From positions 1 to 64,000 of the forward strand of contig BCGN01000008.1 in assembly GCA_001599295.1 (NCBI GenBank): a DNA stretch of 64,000 nucleotides. Direction: 5' to 3'. Under the pieces are notes generated by a model. That model had not been told where the DNA came from. It saw only the letters and a program-made list of their open reading frames with translations, and searched no databases. This stretch comes from Sporopachydermia quercuum (lineage: Eukaryota; Ascomycota; Sporopachydermiomycetes; Sporopachydermiales; Sporopachydermiaceae). A program made the translations under genes and the position numbers. Numbering within the stretch: the stretch's first letter is position 1; every line of letters starts with the position of its first letter. Below, piece after piece: positions 42,422 to 53,441 of the stretch.

Positions 42422-44368
42422 ATGGGCAAACTAGAAAAGAAAGTCCTCTTCGATGAAGAGGACCCATTTGACGACGAATTAGGTAACGAAGATCTTGAAT
42501 TGAAAGTCAATGAAGAGTATGCGAAAAGGTTCAAGCATAATAAAGAACGTGATGAATTGATCAAGCTTGAAGAGAAATATAAAGGAGTTGATCTAAACAA
42601 TCTCTCTGGTCCATCAGATGATAGTTCTGATGAAAGTTCAAATGAAGAAGAAGATGAGTATGGTGAACTTATCACTGAAGAGGTTGAAGAAGGCATCAAC
42701 AAAGTTTTGACTGCTATTCGGAAGAACAGAAAAGACTTATTGTTGAATAAAGAGGTGAAGTTTTTTGAAGATCCTGAAGAGGCTGCAAGAAAGCTCGAAG
42801 AAGTAAAATTAGTGAACTCTAAGGATGAAAAACATAAGCCAATTTACTTAAAAGATTACCATCGTATGAACCTTTTAGATGAAATTGAAAATGACGAAAG
42901 ACCTTTTGCTGTTCAACAGAAAGAAGATAAAGAAAAATTACTGTCTGAAATCAGTAAGCAGTTTGAAGGAGATAACGATGAGGCTGAATCTGACTCCGAG
43001 GATGAGTTTTTAACCAAAAGAAAAGAAGAACGCGAAATAGAACCTGTGGTAATGCCTGATCCAGAAAAAGATAGCGAGAAGTTTTTGAACGATTTCATTT
43101 CCAAAAGAGCATGGATTCCCAGAGAAATTGATAAGGAAACCGGGAAAGAGATTTTACCAACATATGACGAGATTGTCGAATCTGAAGAAGAAGATGACGA
43201 AAAGTTTGATGAAGCTGCTGAAGCCTATGAAACTGCGTACAATTTCAGATTTGAGGACCCAAATGCCGCTGAGATTATGAGTTATGCTAGAAATAGGGCA
43301 ACTATGAGAAGATCTGAAGCAGGAAGAAGGCAAAGGTTACGGGAAGAGAGGAAAAGAAAGAAGATGAGTGAAAAGCAACGCAGAGAACAAGAAATAAATA
43401 GGTTAAAGAAGCTGAGAGTTAGTCAAGTAGCTGATAAGTTAGAAAACGTGAAGGAAGCCTTTGGTGATAATATAACGCCTGAAGTTGACGCTAAGATAAG
43501 CAATCTTATGGCGGAAATGATTGCTAATGGTGATTTCTCTAACGAAGAATGGGACGAAAAAATGCAGCAGATTTTCAATGAAGAGTTCTATGAAGAATCT
43601 TCAAAGAAGCCAAAATGGGATGATGATATAGACATTGGCGATATTGTTTCTGACGATGATGCTGAAGAGTTGTCTTTAAAGACGGAAGAGGAAGAAGAAG
43701 GAGAAGAGGAAAAGGAGAAGGAAGACAATAGTGATGATGACAATGATGATGAAAAGGATCAACCAGCTGAGAATGGAGATGAGGGGGAAGAACAGTTATC
43801 TAATAAGAAAGCCAAACTGAAAGCTAAGAAAGACGTCAAGAAACAACGAAAGGAAGCCAGAGTTAAGGCAGAAGAGCTCGTCAATACTTATATTGATTCA
43901 GTGGTTGAATCTGTTGATGATAATCTTGCCGAACAAAATGATGAAGCTCCAAAATTTAAATACCGTGAAGTTGAACCAGAAACGTTTGGCTTAACTACAA
44001 GAGATATTTTATTTGCTGACGATAAAAAATTAAACCAGTTTATTGGTTTGAAGAAATTTGCTCCCTACAGAGATGTGGACTTAGTCAAGAAAGACAAAAG
44101 AAAGTATGCTAAAGCTCGCAGGTTGAGAGAATGGAGAAAAGAGGTGTTCAATGATGAATCAGGACCAACTGATAGATATATCGAAGAGTTTTTCTCCGTT
44201 GGAATTAAAAACGATAGGAAAGGAAAGTCAGTAAAAGATGACAGGAAGAAGAAGTTTGATAAGGGAGATAAGAAAGTGAAAGATCGGAAAGAAAAAAAGC
44301 AAGTCAAGAAAGAAGCAACAAGTGAAATAGAGAGTGAAAAGAAGCATAAAAGATTTCGCCGACATTAG
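42422..44368 (+). CDS. KRI1: Ribosome biogenesis factor Kri1
   Basis: The 648-residue, single-exon protein is highly charged. EEGINKVLTAIRK followed by VKFFEDPEEA is the family N-terminal block. FISKRAWIPRE and FRFEDPNAAEIMSYARNRAT follow, then RRKEARxKAEEL-like basic segments. The Kri1 C-terminal domain has KYREVEPETFGLTTRDILFA, then FIGLKKFAPYRD, KDKRKYAKARRLREWRKEVF. Long acidic tracts lie near residues 410-460. Kri1 is a nucleolar protein that binds Krr1 and is needed for 40S assembly. Codon use and lack of introns are unremarkable. It converges on the ALR1-like gene with 342 bp between. Confidence 0.95.
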   Translation: MGKLEKKVLFDEEDPFDDELGNEDLELKVNEEYAKRFKHNKERDELIKLEEKYKGVDLNNLSGPSDDSSDESSNEEEDEYGELITEEVEEGINKVLTAIRKNRKDLLLNKEVKFFEDPEEAARKLEEVKLVNSKDEKHKPIYLKDYHRMNLLDEIENDERPFAVQQKEDKEKLLSEISKQFEGDNDEAESDSEDEFLTKRKEEREIEPVVMPDPEKDSEKFLNDFISKRAWIPREIDKETGKEILPTYDEIVESEEEDDEKFDEAAEAYETAYNFRFEDPNAAEIMSYARNRATMRRSEAGRRQRLREERKRKKMSEKQRREQEINRLKKLRVSQVADKLENVKEAFGDNITPEVDAKISNLMAEMIANGDFSNEEWDEKMQQIFNEEFYEESSKKPKWDDDIDIGDIVSDDDAEELSLKTEEEEEGEEEKEKEDNSDDDNDDEKDQPAENGDEGEEQLSNKKAKLKAKKDVKKQRKEARVKAEELVNTYIDSVVESVDDNLAEQNDEAPKFKYREVEPETFGLTTRDILFADDKKLNQFIGLKKFAPYRDVDLVKKDKRKYAKARRLREWRKEVFNDESGPTDRYIEEFFSVGIKNDRKGKSVKDDRKKKFDKGDKKVKDRKEKKQVKKEATSEIESEKKHKRFRRH

Positions 44369-44710
44369 ATGTATAGATAGAAAAAACCTAGTATACAATA
44401 AGAAGGGCAAGAGAAGATAGAGATAAGCATATAGAAACTTATCTTTGTGTGTCAATACAGAATAATTGGTAAATGTTTGAGCAATTGAATTCATTATGAG
44501 ATGCTATTAATATCAATAAATCAACGGGCTCAGTCATCCATCTCGAAAATAACTGAAGCATAAATAAAAACCAATAAAATGAACTCTATACAATCATTTA
44601 TGCTGATGAGCATGTATGTAATACAATAACGCGAGAGAATTGTTGAAGTTTAACTAACAGTAACTAACAGTAATGGAAACCGTTAGCTGCGACACACTAA
44701 TTAGCTACAC
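44369..44710. other. Convergent intergenic region
   Basis: Between KRI1 and the ALR1-like gene. A tandem AACTAACAGT occurs near 44652-44672. No gene seen. Confidence 0.5.
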
Positions 44711-47221
44711 CTAATCAGTTCTTCTTGACTCTGTTCTTGAAAGGGAAAATCTGTTGGCAAATGATCTGATTGACCGTCCTTCAGATCCTCTAGTCAAGCT
44801 TCGGGCTGGTACACCAGTGGATGTACCTGGCTCATCACTGAAATCGACACCATCATGGAATAACCAATATCTAGCAATAATACTGAAGAAGCAAACAAGA
44901 CTAAGAATTATACCAACAATAATGAAGAACCATTTCAAATTTCCTTGATCCTGTCCTGGGACTGTTACGTTCATACCAAATAAACCAGTAACCAAGTTCA
45001 ATGGAACAAGTATAGTACCTATCAATGTTACTTTACCCAAAACCTGAGTGACTCTATTATTTGCATTAACAGATTCTACTTGTAGTTGAGCAAGATAATT
45101 TGCATGAGATCTTGAAAAGATTTTCTCATAGTTCGACAGATTTTGAGACATTGTCAGGATATGATCTTGAATATCGCCTAAGTAAAGAGTGACTTCAGCC
45201 TTTGGAGTTAAATTCCAGTGCTCATTACATCGTTTGGCAAACATCTTAATAACGTCAGCTTTACCAGCTAGCAATCGAATTAAAGTCATCACTTTTCTAC
45301 GGGCTTCGCCAATTCTTCTCAACATAAAAGCAAAGTCCAGTTCTCGGGCAACAAACACCGAATCTTCTATTGCGTCAGCTTCATATTCAATTTCATGAAT
45401 AACCGGAGCAAAAGAATCAGTAATATCATCAATAATCGCATAGGAAATCCAATCAGCAGAAACATCAACATATTCACGCAATTGTCGAATTCTTCTTCTA
45501 ACGTTGGCACAATGCTGAATTGGAGCAAAATGGAAAGTGAGAATTCCATCTTTGAATACAACAATGTAAACGTTAATAGGCTCCAAGAAGTCTTCAGACT
45601 CTTTATCTTGATCAAACGAATTGAAGCAAATGAAGTAATAAGACTTGAAAAGTTCAACCTTCTCACGAGATTCTTCTAACCTGATATCTTCAGCTGTCAA
45701 AGGATGAATGGCAAACGCCTTTGCTAAAACTTTCATTTCAGCATCGGTCGGGTTCATACAATCTAACCACCAAGTGCCATTGTCCTTATTGAAAAGGGTT
45801 TTGAAAGATTCACCTTCGTCAACCAAAGATGGAATATCTGTGGCATGGATGGTTTCGTCGCTACTGGAGCTAAAAAAACTAAACCGTTCAGGCATTTCAC
45901 CTCTGGCTTCATATTTATTCCCACCAAAGGTTACACCAGCATTGCTTTTCTCCGAAGGGCATTCACTTGATTTAGAAGCATCACTAATTCCACGAGCTCT
46001 TGATTTGACTGTTCCAGTGCCATTGGAGATTATTCTAGAAAGTTTCTGCATTCTGGATAAACCAGCTTTCTCATTAAGAATACCTGCTGGAGTGTATCTT
46101 TGGGCATTGTAAGAGCTTGAGTAAGTAGACGTCGTATCTGTCTCTTCAGCTAAACGGCAAGCAGTAATAAAATCATCGATTTCACCAAAATTAATTCCTC
46201 TGATTCTGCCATTTTCCTCGTGAATCATAGGGAAACAAACGTCTTCTTCGGTGTCTTCGGTTAAACTTGCTTGAGATCCTGTATCTGATTCAGAAGTGTA
46301 GACATTCTCGTCTTCACTGCCATTGTTTCTGTTATCATTGGAGACACCAGTGATGTTCCCAGTGTTTCCAGTAGTATTATTACTGTTGATATTGCCTCCT
46401 GAAGAGTTTTGATTTGGTTCTAAAGACTTCGCTCGCTTTCTACTTCTGGCAGTGTTTCTTCTACTATACTGCTTACTCTGTTGACCAGGAGTGTTACTAT
46501 TAGCGTTATTATTGTTACCACTTAGGCCAGCAATTTCACTATCGGCTTCAAGAGCTCGTAGTAATTCTGCTGGATTAGCTTTAGAGCCACTGTTACTTCC
46601 GTTGAGTAGAATTCCTCCATCGGGTGTACTTACCGCTGAACCTCTGGAATGAGATCTACTTCTAGATACAGAACGAGATCTGGTTCTAGACAAAGCGTTG
46701 GCCACAGCACTGGCAAGTTTTATCGGTCCCGAGATAATAGATTCACTATCGTTGGCACCAGAGTTCGAAAAAGTTCTATGATGTCTTCCTGGGTGTAAAT
46801 GATTGTTGGAAGTACTGTGAAACGTATATCTAGGAGCTCTGGTTGATTCGCTAAATTCAACAGAGGTGAAAGAAAGATTGTTGGATGAGTTAGGACCATC
46901 ACGCTTAGAATTCCCATTGCTGCTACTACTTGTTCTGTTTCTGCCGTGTTTGTCAGATGTTTCATTGGAAATTGCTAGCTTTGGAACCGACAGAGATACC
47001 TTGTCTGAAGGTTCGATTTCCGGAGAGCTGAGTTCATCAGAGTATAAAGCTTTGTCATGGTCATGAGGAATATCAAGATCACCATCAACAGAAGATGACC
47101 GAGAGCTTAGCCTTCTGATGGGAAGAGAAACCGGTTGGTTCCTATGGTCATGCAACTCAACATCCGTATCGTGATGAATTGTCACGGTAGGAGAAAGAAT
47201 GTGTTCTTCGTTGTCAGACAT
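44711..47221 (-). CDS. ALR1: CorA-type plasma-membrane magnesium transporter, Alr1/Alr2/Mnr2 family
   Basis: The 836-residue protein has a long Ser/Asn-rich cytosolic N-terminus (about 1-460). A CorA domain follows: WWLDCMNPTDAEMKVLAKAF, HPLTAEDI, and YYFICFNSFDQD. A long helix ends with ANNRVTQVLGKVTLIGTILV. Two C-terminal membrane helices follow, the first ending in the universal GMN selectivity motif (LFGMNVTVPG, residues 749-751). The C-terminus is basic and Ser-rich. Alr1 imports Mg2+ at the plasma membrane; Mnr2 is the vacuolar paralogue. The long N-terminus fits either; the choice between them needs a tree. No introns. The 5' side faces an unusually long, 3.2-kb, gene-free region shared with EMW1. 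Confidence 0.92.
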   Translation of the reverse strand: MSDNEEHILSPTVTIHHDTDVELHDHRNQPVSLPIRRLSSRSSSVDGDLDIPHDHDKALYSDELSSPEIEPSDKVSLSVPKLAISNETSDKHGRNRTSSSSNGNSKRDGPNSSNNLSFTSVEFSESTRAPRYTFHSTSNNHLHPGRHHRTFSNSGANDSESIISGPIKLASAVANALSRTRSRSVSRSRSHSRGSAVSTPDGGILLNGSNSGSKANPAELLRALEADSEIAGLSGNNNNANSNTPGQQSKQYSRRNTARSRKRAKSLEPNQNSSGGNINSNNTTGNTGNITGVSNDNRNNGSEDENVYTSESDTGSQASLTEDTEEDVCFPMIHEENGRIRGINFGEIDDFITACRLAEETDTTSTYSSSYNAQRYTPAGILNEKAGLSRMQKLSRIISNGTGTVKSRARGISDASKSSECPSEKSNAGVTFGGNKYEARGEMPERFSFFSSSSDETIHATDIPSLVDEGESFKTLFNKDNGTWWLDCMNPTDAEMKVLAKAFAIHPLTAEDIRLEESREKVELFKSYYFICFNSFDQDKESEDFLEPINVYIVVFKDGILTFHFAPIQHCANVRRRIRQLREYVDVSADWISYAIIDDITDSFAPVIHEIEYEADAIEDSVFVARELDFAFMLRRIGEARRKVMTLIRLLAGKADVIKMFAKRCNEHWNLTPKAEVTLYLGDIQDHILTMSQNLSNYEKIFSRSHANYLAQLQVESVNANNRVTQVLGKVTLIGTILVPLNLVTGLFGMNVTVPGQDQGNLKWFFIIVGIILSLVCFFSIIARYWLFHDGVDFSDEPGTSTGVPARSLTRGSEGRSIRSFANRFSLSRTESRRTD

Positions 47222-47660
47222 TTTGCACGAATTATGATGAATAAAGTGATGAATAACGAAGTAGAATGAACCAATAAATGTATTACTTGGTCAATTGCTG
47301 TTTTGCTTTGTTCCTTTCATAAAAAAGCAACTGTGCTTTCATTTATAACGCCAGATTAAACAATAAATATGACCGGTAGAACTAGTGTTAATACTACTCT
47401 TGGTTTAAAAGCAAACAAGGTAGTAATAATTATCGTAGAACTTGTCGTTGTCGTATAAGAACGAAAAAACAGAATTGATCATAGGTAATAAACAAATCAA
47501 ATGATGTATTTGATTCAAAACTGATGACAAAGTATAAGAGTCTCTTCTATATGTCGTAGATGATTTCTCTTATCTTTTTTTATTTAACTATTGGTGGTTA
47601 TACCGGTCNATGTTATAAACTGTCTGTAGTTTCCGTGTAGGTTGTGTTCTGTTGAATGGA

Positions 47661-47870
47661 TTAATGTAAAATAATTTTGATGACTGATATATGGTAGCTC
47701 TTATTTCTCTTCTTCCTCCAATTAAGGTGGTCTATCAGTCTTTCCGTAATCTCTATGATTCCTTTGGACCCTGCTTTGAACCAAGCAAACAGGACCAAGA
47801 ACCAAACAAGTGTTTTGAATAGAGCCGGCCAGATTGGAAAATTTGTAGAGAAAAGCTTGAGGTCGTTCAA
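47661..47870 (-). other. Possible exon of a small membrane protein
   Basis: The frame encodes about 69 residues: PIWPALFKTLVWFLVLFAWF, a likely membrane helix, then an amphipathic basic tail (LNWRKKRN). It starts at a TTG and is open for only about 20 codons further upstream, with no ATG, so it would need a spliced 5' exon that I could not locate. It may be chance. Confidence 0.2.
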
Positions 47871-48563
47871 ATAAACCTTTACAAAGATGATACTTCTGAT
47901 ATTAAACTTGTTTGAGTTATATCAGAGTTATGTCTCTTTTAATAGATAATATTTGAATGGAGTTTGCTTTGTATCTTAGTGGTGAGGTTGTATCTGAACT
48001 GGTCGCAGAGAAATGATGAATTCAGTTGCTTTTCAATTTATGATTATACAGAGAATGCTCTTACAACTGAAGATTCGGTGTAATTTTCGTCGAACCGATA
48101 GATTTAATGAATACTAATGATTTTGTTGAAGTGTTTCCGATCAGTATTCAACAGACAATGTAATGCAATACTTCAAATTGAACTGTTATTCTCGGTTAAA
48201 TGTCAGGTACTTGTACTTTCTATCGAAACTTGTAATAAATGAAAAGAGGATCTAATAATAATACTATTAATATCGATATTAGGTAGTTCTAGTTACTCAA
48301 CTGTATAAATATCTGTCAAATTTTGAATATCTTAGTTTCGATTATATTAACAAAGAGGAAAAATTTTATCTGAAGAATGGGTGAATAGTTGATAGAGAAG
48401 GAAGGAAAGCAGCAGAAAAGCAAGGCGTGCAATAAAATAATTTCCCATAGTGATAGTGAATAAGGTTTTTTATAAATAGAGTTTGAGAAGAAAACTTTTG
48501 TGAATATTATTAGAGAAATTCGATTGTCCTAGTCACAGTCAATGCTGGGACATAAAAGATTTG

Positions 48564-48734
48564 TTCGGTTTGTACCGAAACCCCCGTGGCGCGATTGTCA
48601 TGCGGGAGAAGTTGTGAGGAATACTAATAGAACCTGCTCTCAGACAAGAGAGAAGAGCCAACTTTATTGAGTATTTCGAGGGATGACAGAGAAGACGGGA
48701 TTGTAATTTTATGACAATCGGTCATAGGTTAACC
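48564..48734. ncRNA. Candidate structured RNA element (strand unknown)
   Basis: Within 171 bp there are three hairpins. TTCGGT-TTGT-ACCGAA is at 48564-48579. A two-part stem, CCCG+TGGC pairing with GTCA+CGGG, is at 48583-48606. TATGAC-AATCG-GTCATA is at 48710-48726, with the palindrome GGTTAACC next to it. The first two fall in the most GC-rich spot of a long AT-rich spacer. I recognise no snRNA, SRP, RNase P or snoRNA signature. It could equally be structure in a long mRNA leader. Confidence 0.25.
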
Positions 48735-50382
48735 CAAAAGAAGAGCTAACGAGGCTGAAGGTTGGATTCTGTTCGGAGTTGTGAATAAGGTAAAATAGTT
48801 GGGATGGTGGTATGATAGAGAAGGTGAGACTTACAAAATAAAAAGCAGTTCGGGGGCTAGTTTGAAAGGTTGATTATCTGTTTAAGAGTCAGTATTTTGA
48901 GACATCTTATTTAACAGTGCTTGACACAGTAGACAGGAATGATAGATAGTTCGCATAGTTTAGCTGAAATACTTGACTATAATGGCCTGTACATGCAAGT
49001 TTGACCAGCACCACTTCCGACTTACAAGCCAATCAGTTTTGTTTATAATTAACTCTGAAGAAATCATTATTGTAGAAGTTCTCTCGTTAATATCCTAAGA
49101 TCCCCATATATTTCATTAATTAATTTCTGCTACATTTACCAGAAAAAACTAAAAGTAAAAACAAATCTCATTATCTCGGAAACGATAATAAATAAAGTTT
49201 CTTCGGCTTGGGCTCCATAAACTTTAAGTATTTTGTCACGACTGACAAGCATAAACGGTGAGAGGATAAAGATTACACTTCACATGTGAAACTGAGTCGC
49301 AACAATTTGAGCAAGTTGAAGTTATGAAGAGATGGGTCTATATTTTTACAACATATAAATCACTCATAATAATCTATCATGAGAATTGCTGAATTTGGGG
49401 AGCCCAATTGAGCAGAATTGCATTGGATTAGGAAGGAAAATACTTTAAAGTCATACCTTTCATTTGATAGAGGATAATGATATATAAGCTCTATTCACTC
49501 AATTCAGGTCTTCGTCTGGATGTTGATTGGTGGTTTGGTGATTGTTTGCTTGTTTGGTTTCAAAATTGAGGTAATTTGTGGTGGCATAAGATGAGTTTGA
49601 ATATTTGGCTCGTTAATGGGTTGTTTACTGATCTTTTGCAACTAGCTTTTACCAGTAGGTGATCGTAGAGTTTGACATATCCGGCTATTATGTATTCAGT
49701 ACTCTATTGAGCCGAGATCAGGCATATTATCTAATCACAGAACAGTTAACGAAAGCTCAAAAGAATTCTTGTTATAGCAAAAGATAATCAATGAAACATC
49801 TTGTCCATTTTTTGTCATGCTTTTTGAGATTAGAAGTATCATCGAAACATTTGTTTCATTCCTAGCTGAATCGATCAGAGCACGTGCTCTGCTTAACTTG
49901 ACCTCACTTTATATCCCTAGTAACTGAACCAAACACAAGGGACAAGGATGCAGAAAAAACGCAAGATTGCTTTATTCTTCTGTATTCAACTAACTCCAAG
50001 CGGTACTATGTATAGACAATCTTCTCAGTCACTTTTTTTGGCATCAGATGGTCATCTCTTTTTCTGTATCAATAGTTCTACTATCATTCGCATTTGATGC
50101 GAACACTATCTAACCTCCAATTCAAATTACGTAATCATATGAGACATCTCGACATAGTCTCTTCCTATAACATCACATCTCATCATGAAAATTTTTCATT
50201 CAGTATGTAAAATCGATTCTCACAAATAGAAAGATCAAAAAGCTGTTTAACTGGATTCAATAACAAAGGAGAATAGCCTTATAATCTATTAAAATGGATC
50301 TTAATGTAACCCTTGTATCGTCTTTTCAGAATATAAAGAGTATCATAAAAGTCGGGTTACTTTGAAAGTAAATTAGTATACA

Positions 50383-52950
50383 ATGGACTCAAGATTAATA
50401 ACACCGTTGATTCTATCATACTCTCTTGATTCGTTTCCATTGAATGAGCAAACAAATGAGGTAAAACAGTTTTTAACTGGAAAATACAGTTCAATTATCG
50501 AATCAAATAGAGGAATTTTTTCCATTAAACCTGAAGAAACTTTTGAAAATTTGGATCTTTCTGGCATCGTTACCCAGGGGATTTCGTGGAACAAATCATC
50601 AGAATTGAGCCAATTTTTTTATGCAGCCTCTATGCTCCAACTGTTCCTTCAAATCAATTTCACAGGTCCTACACCTCAGTTTGTTGATGAAAAAGATGAG
50701 TTTTCTCCAAAGGTATTACTTGCTGCCGTTCTTAATATTTCTGAACCAGTGGAAGATTCTTTCTTCAAAGAAACTGAAAAACAAAGTCTTGATGCCCTCA
50801 GTGTTGATGGACAATTACCATACTCCTTAGCATCATGTCCTTTTCTCTTAACAATCTCTTTGACTCTTCTAGCACATTTGACCAGCACTTCAAGGCCATT
50901 GGCCTTAGTAAGTCAATGGTGGTATTGTCGCGCTTTACTTATTCAACAAGCATTACTGGATGAAGATTCAGCCACTTTATTCTCCAAACTGAAAGGTCTG
51001 TTTGGTCAAGATCTTATCAGAACAATTAAGCTGGAAATTAATAAGGAATCAGAAGATACAATCAATGTTGTAGAGATAACTTTTTGTCTGGAATTAGCTA
51101 GAATGCAGATGACATTCACTCAAATGGAATCATCTTCAAAGACTAAGCTTCTTCTAGAAACGGCAGCTAAATTGTCTAACTTCTCATTCGGTGTTACCGG
51201 ACTGAAAGGTAAAAGAACGAAATTTCAAGAACGTGAAACGTCCCAGCTAGTTGTAGAAGCTGAAAGTCTTTCTTTGCAAGAGTCCTCTGGTACAGAATCT
51301 AGTAATAACGTATCCGTTCCTGCTAGTCAGCCTTTAAATTCCGATTTACTGTTAGAAACACCTGAATTCACTGGTCTGAAAGAAGTAACACCATTAGCTG
51401 ATTTGGACTCCATTATTCTGCTTCTTGAACAACATTTGATCAAAAGAAAGTCTCCTCATAATAATCCTTTGACTAACGAAGAAAGGCAAGCCTATATTAC
51501 CCGTATCATCAGTGCACCAATAGGCTCTGTCAATTGGTCGGTATTCTCTAGAGCTTTATGGATCAGGTCTACTCTAGAATCATCATCAGCAAAGACTGTT
51601 GAAAGAGGAACTTTTCAAATGCAATCTTTGGTTGACGAACTACGGCATTCAATCCAATCACGTTACATTCCCACTGCTAAGGAATCTTCTCAATCAGCTG
51701 ACGAAGGGCAAGCAACCGCTTTTATTAGATTGAAATATATTCATCTTCTACCACCTCTATCATCTTGGGACTTAGAAGTTGCATTAGCACAGCAATATTT
51801 GTCATTAGGTGCATTAAAATCAGCCGTTGAAATCTATGAGCATCTTGATTTGTGGGGCGAAGCTGCTTTATGCCACGCGGCTTCTGGAAATGAAAAAGCT
51901 GCTATTGAGCTATTGAACTCTAGATTAGAAGTTGATCCAGATAATGCTAGAGCTTTAACCATTTTAGGAGATTTGAAAGGAGATCCTTCCTTATGGGAAA
52001 AGGCGTGGGAAAAATCACATTATGGACCTGCCAAACGATCATTAGGTAAATATTACTGGTCTCCGCCTGCTCCTACACCAAGGGATCTTGATTTATGTAT
52101 TAAACATCTTCATGATGCATTATCTGTTAATCCCATGGATTACTCTACGTGGTTCATATATGGATGTGCAGGATTGGAATCAGAGCAATACGAACTAGGA
52201 GCAGAAGCCTTTACCCGATGTGTTGCATTGGATGAAACAGATGGTAAAAGCTGGAGTAACTTAAGTACATCTTTACTGAAATTGAACAAACAACGAGAAG
52301 CTTTTAATGCTTTGAAAAAGGCTGTGCGAACTATGAACGATGGCAAAAATTGGAAGGTTTGGAGTAATTATTTGAGTGTTGCAGCAGGATTAAGCGAATG
52401 GGATGACGTTCTTCTTGCTGAGAGAACAATCGTCAGTTTAAGGAAAGAGAAAGAAGGTGAATCAGCTATTGAAGATGCTGTGGTTGAAAAATTAGTATCA
52501 GTGTTGGTCTCCAGCAATAAAAAGGAAACGTTTACATTTTTTCAAAGAAGCTGTGTCAAATTTATATGTGAGGAAGTTGCTAGTTTAGTTACTTCATCTC
52601 CAAGGTTGTATCAATTGATTGCGAAGGTTGAGATATGGAGAGGGCGACCCAGCGCGGCTTTAGAATGTTATGAAAAGGCGTTCAGAATATACACTCATCA
52701 TCCTGAGTTAGATATAAAAGAAGAAGTCTGGAATGATGCTGTTGAGATGGCATGTGAACTCTGCGATGCTTATGTAAATCTGGGCGAAAGAGAGAAAGAA
52801 GGTTATCCTGGTGCATTAGTTTGTAAAGAATGGAGGTTCAAATGCAGAAATACTATCAGATTGTTGTTAGGCAAAGGTAAAACAATGTGGCAGGATTCTG
52901 AAGGATGGGAGAAGCTAAATGAAAAGAAAGAAGAGATCAATAAATTGTAA
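50383..52950 (+). CDS. EMW1: TPR protein Emw1 (TTC27 family)
   Basis: The 855-residue single-exon protein has an N-terminal helical part and a C-terminal TPR array (about 460-830). The array includes EVALAQQYLSLGALKSAVEI, WGEAALCHAASGNEKAAIEL, PMDYSTWFIYGCAGLESEQY and VALDETDGKSWSNLSTSLLK. The W-F-x-x-G-C-A-x-L and D-G-K-S-W-S/N-N-L phrases are hallmarks of TTC27/Emw1. In S. cerevisiae EMW1 is essential, with mutants defective in cell-wall integrity and membrane traffic; the precise biochemical role is unsettled. The size fits (S. cerevisiae 904 aa). Confidence 0.92.
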   Translation: MDSRLITPLILSYSLDSFPLNEQTNEVKQFLTGKYSSIIESNRGIFSIKPEETFENLDLSGIVTQGISWNKSSELSQFFYAASMLQLFLQINFTGPTPQFVDEKDEFSPKVLLAAVLNISEPVEDSFFKETEKQSLDALSVDGQLPYSLASCPFLLTISLTLLAHLTSTSRPLALVSQWWYCRALLIQQALLDEDSATLFSKLKGLFGQDLIRTIKLEINKESEDTINVVEITFCLELARMQMTFTQMESSSKTKLLLETAAKLSNFSFGVTGLKGKRTKFQERETSQLVVEAESLSLQESSGTESSNNVSVPASQPLNSDLLLETPEFTGLKEVTPLADLDSIILLLEQHLIKRKSPHNNPLTNEERQAYITRIISAPIGSVNWSVFSRALWIRSTLESSSAKTVERGTFQMQSLVDELRHSIQSRYIPTAKESSQSADEGQATAFIRLKYIHLLPPLSSWDLEVALAQQYLSLGALKSAVEIYEHLDLWGEAALCHAASGNEKAAIELLNSRLEVDPDNARALTILGDLKGDPSLWEKAWEKSHYGPAKRSLGKYYWSPPAPTPRDLDLCIKHLHDALSVNPMDYSTWFIYGCAGLESEQYELGAEAFTRCVALDETDGKSWSNLSTSLLKLNKQREAFNALKKAVRTMNDGKNWKVWSNYLSVAAGLSEWDDVLLAERTIVSLRKEKEGESAIEDAVVEKLVSVLVSSNKKETFTFFQRSCVKFICEEVASLVTSSPRLYQLIAKVEIWRGRPSAALECYEKAFRIYTHHPELDIKEEVWNDAVEMACELCDAYVNLGEREKEGYPGALVCKEWRFKCRNTIRLLLGKGKTMWQDSEGWEKLNEKKEEINKL

Positions 52951-53441
52951 CATTAGGAAATATATTTATATTAAGACAAGGGCTCTTCTTTGCCCTGTTC
53001 ATTTCATTACATCAAACCTGTTGTTGTATTTTTCAGCTTCAAACATAATTATATCATAACTACGAATGTAATTACTAGATTAACAAGCAGTGGTCTGGTT
53101 TTTGCGGCACTAGTAGCGGTATCTCTACTTTATTCTACTATAAAACCAGGCTTAGTGCTCACACTTACTGTAATGTTTACGTAATCATAATGTAATGAAA
53201 TTTATATCACGTGATTGAACTTTTTGTCCCATGTCAGGGATAGCAGTTTTGTTGAGCATTCGATCAACTTCCTCATAGTAATGGAAACTTATCCAATGAC
53301 TATTTGATTTGACCTTTCAACTGCTCATTCATACTTCGCTGAAATACATTCTATCAATTACTAAGGCTTCATGTAGTCTGATGGAACATTGGTAGAAACT
53401 CAAAGATATCTAGCCAACATATTACGAAGAACTGCATAATA
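52951..53441. other. Intergenic, EMW1 to ATP11
   Basis: Contains TCACGTGA near 53207. No gene supported; a 64-codon frame at 52990 has no recognisable feature. Confidence 0.5.

Larger units (their letters stand above)
47222..50382. other. Long gene-free divergent region, ALR1-like and EMW1
   Basis: At 3161 bp this is the longest spacer of the window. A 69-codon minus-strand frame at 47661-47870 encodes a hydrophobic segment followed by basic residues but lacks an ATG. A locally GC-richer part (about 48540-48870) has several hairpins. CACGTG lies at 49881-49886. The region may hold long leaders or a non-coding RNA. Confidence 0.5.
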
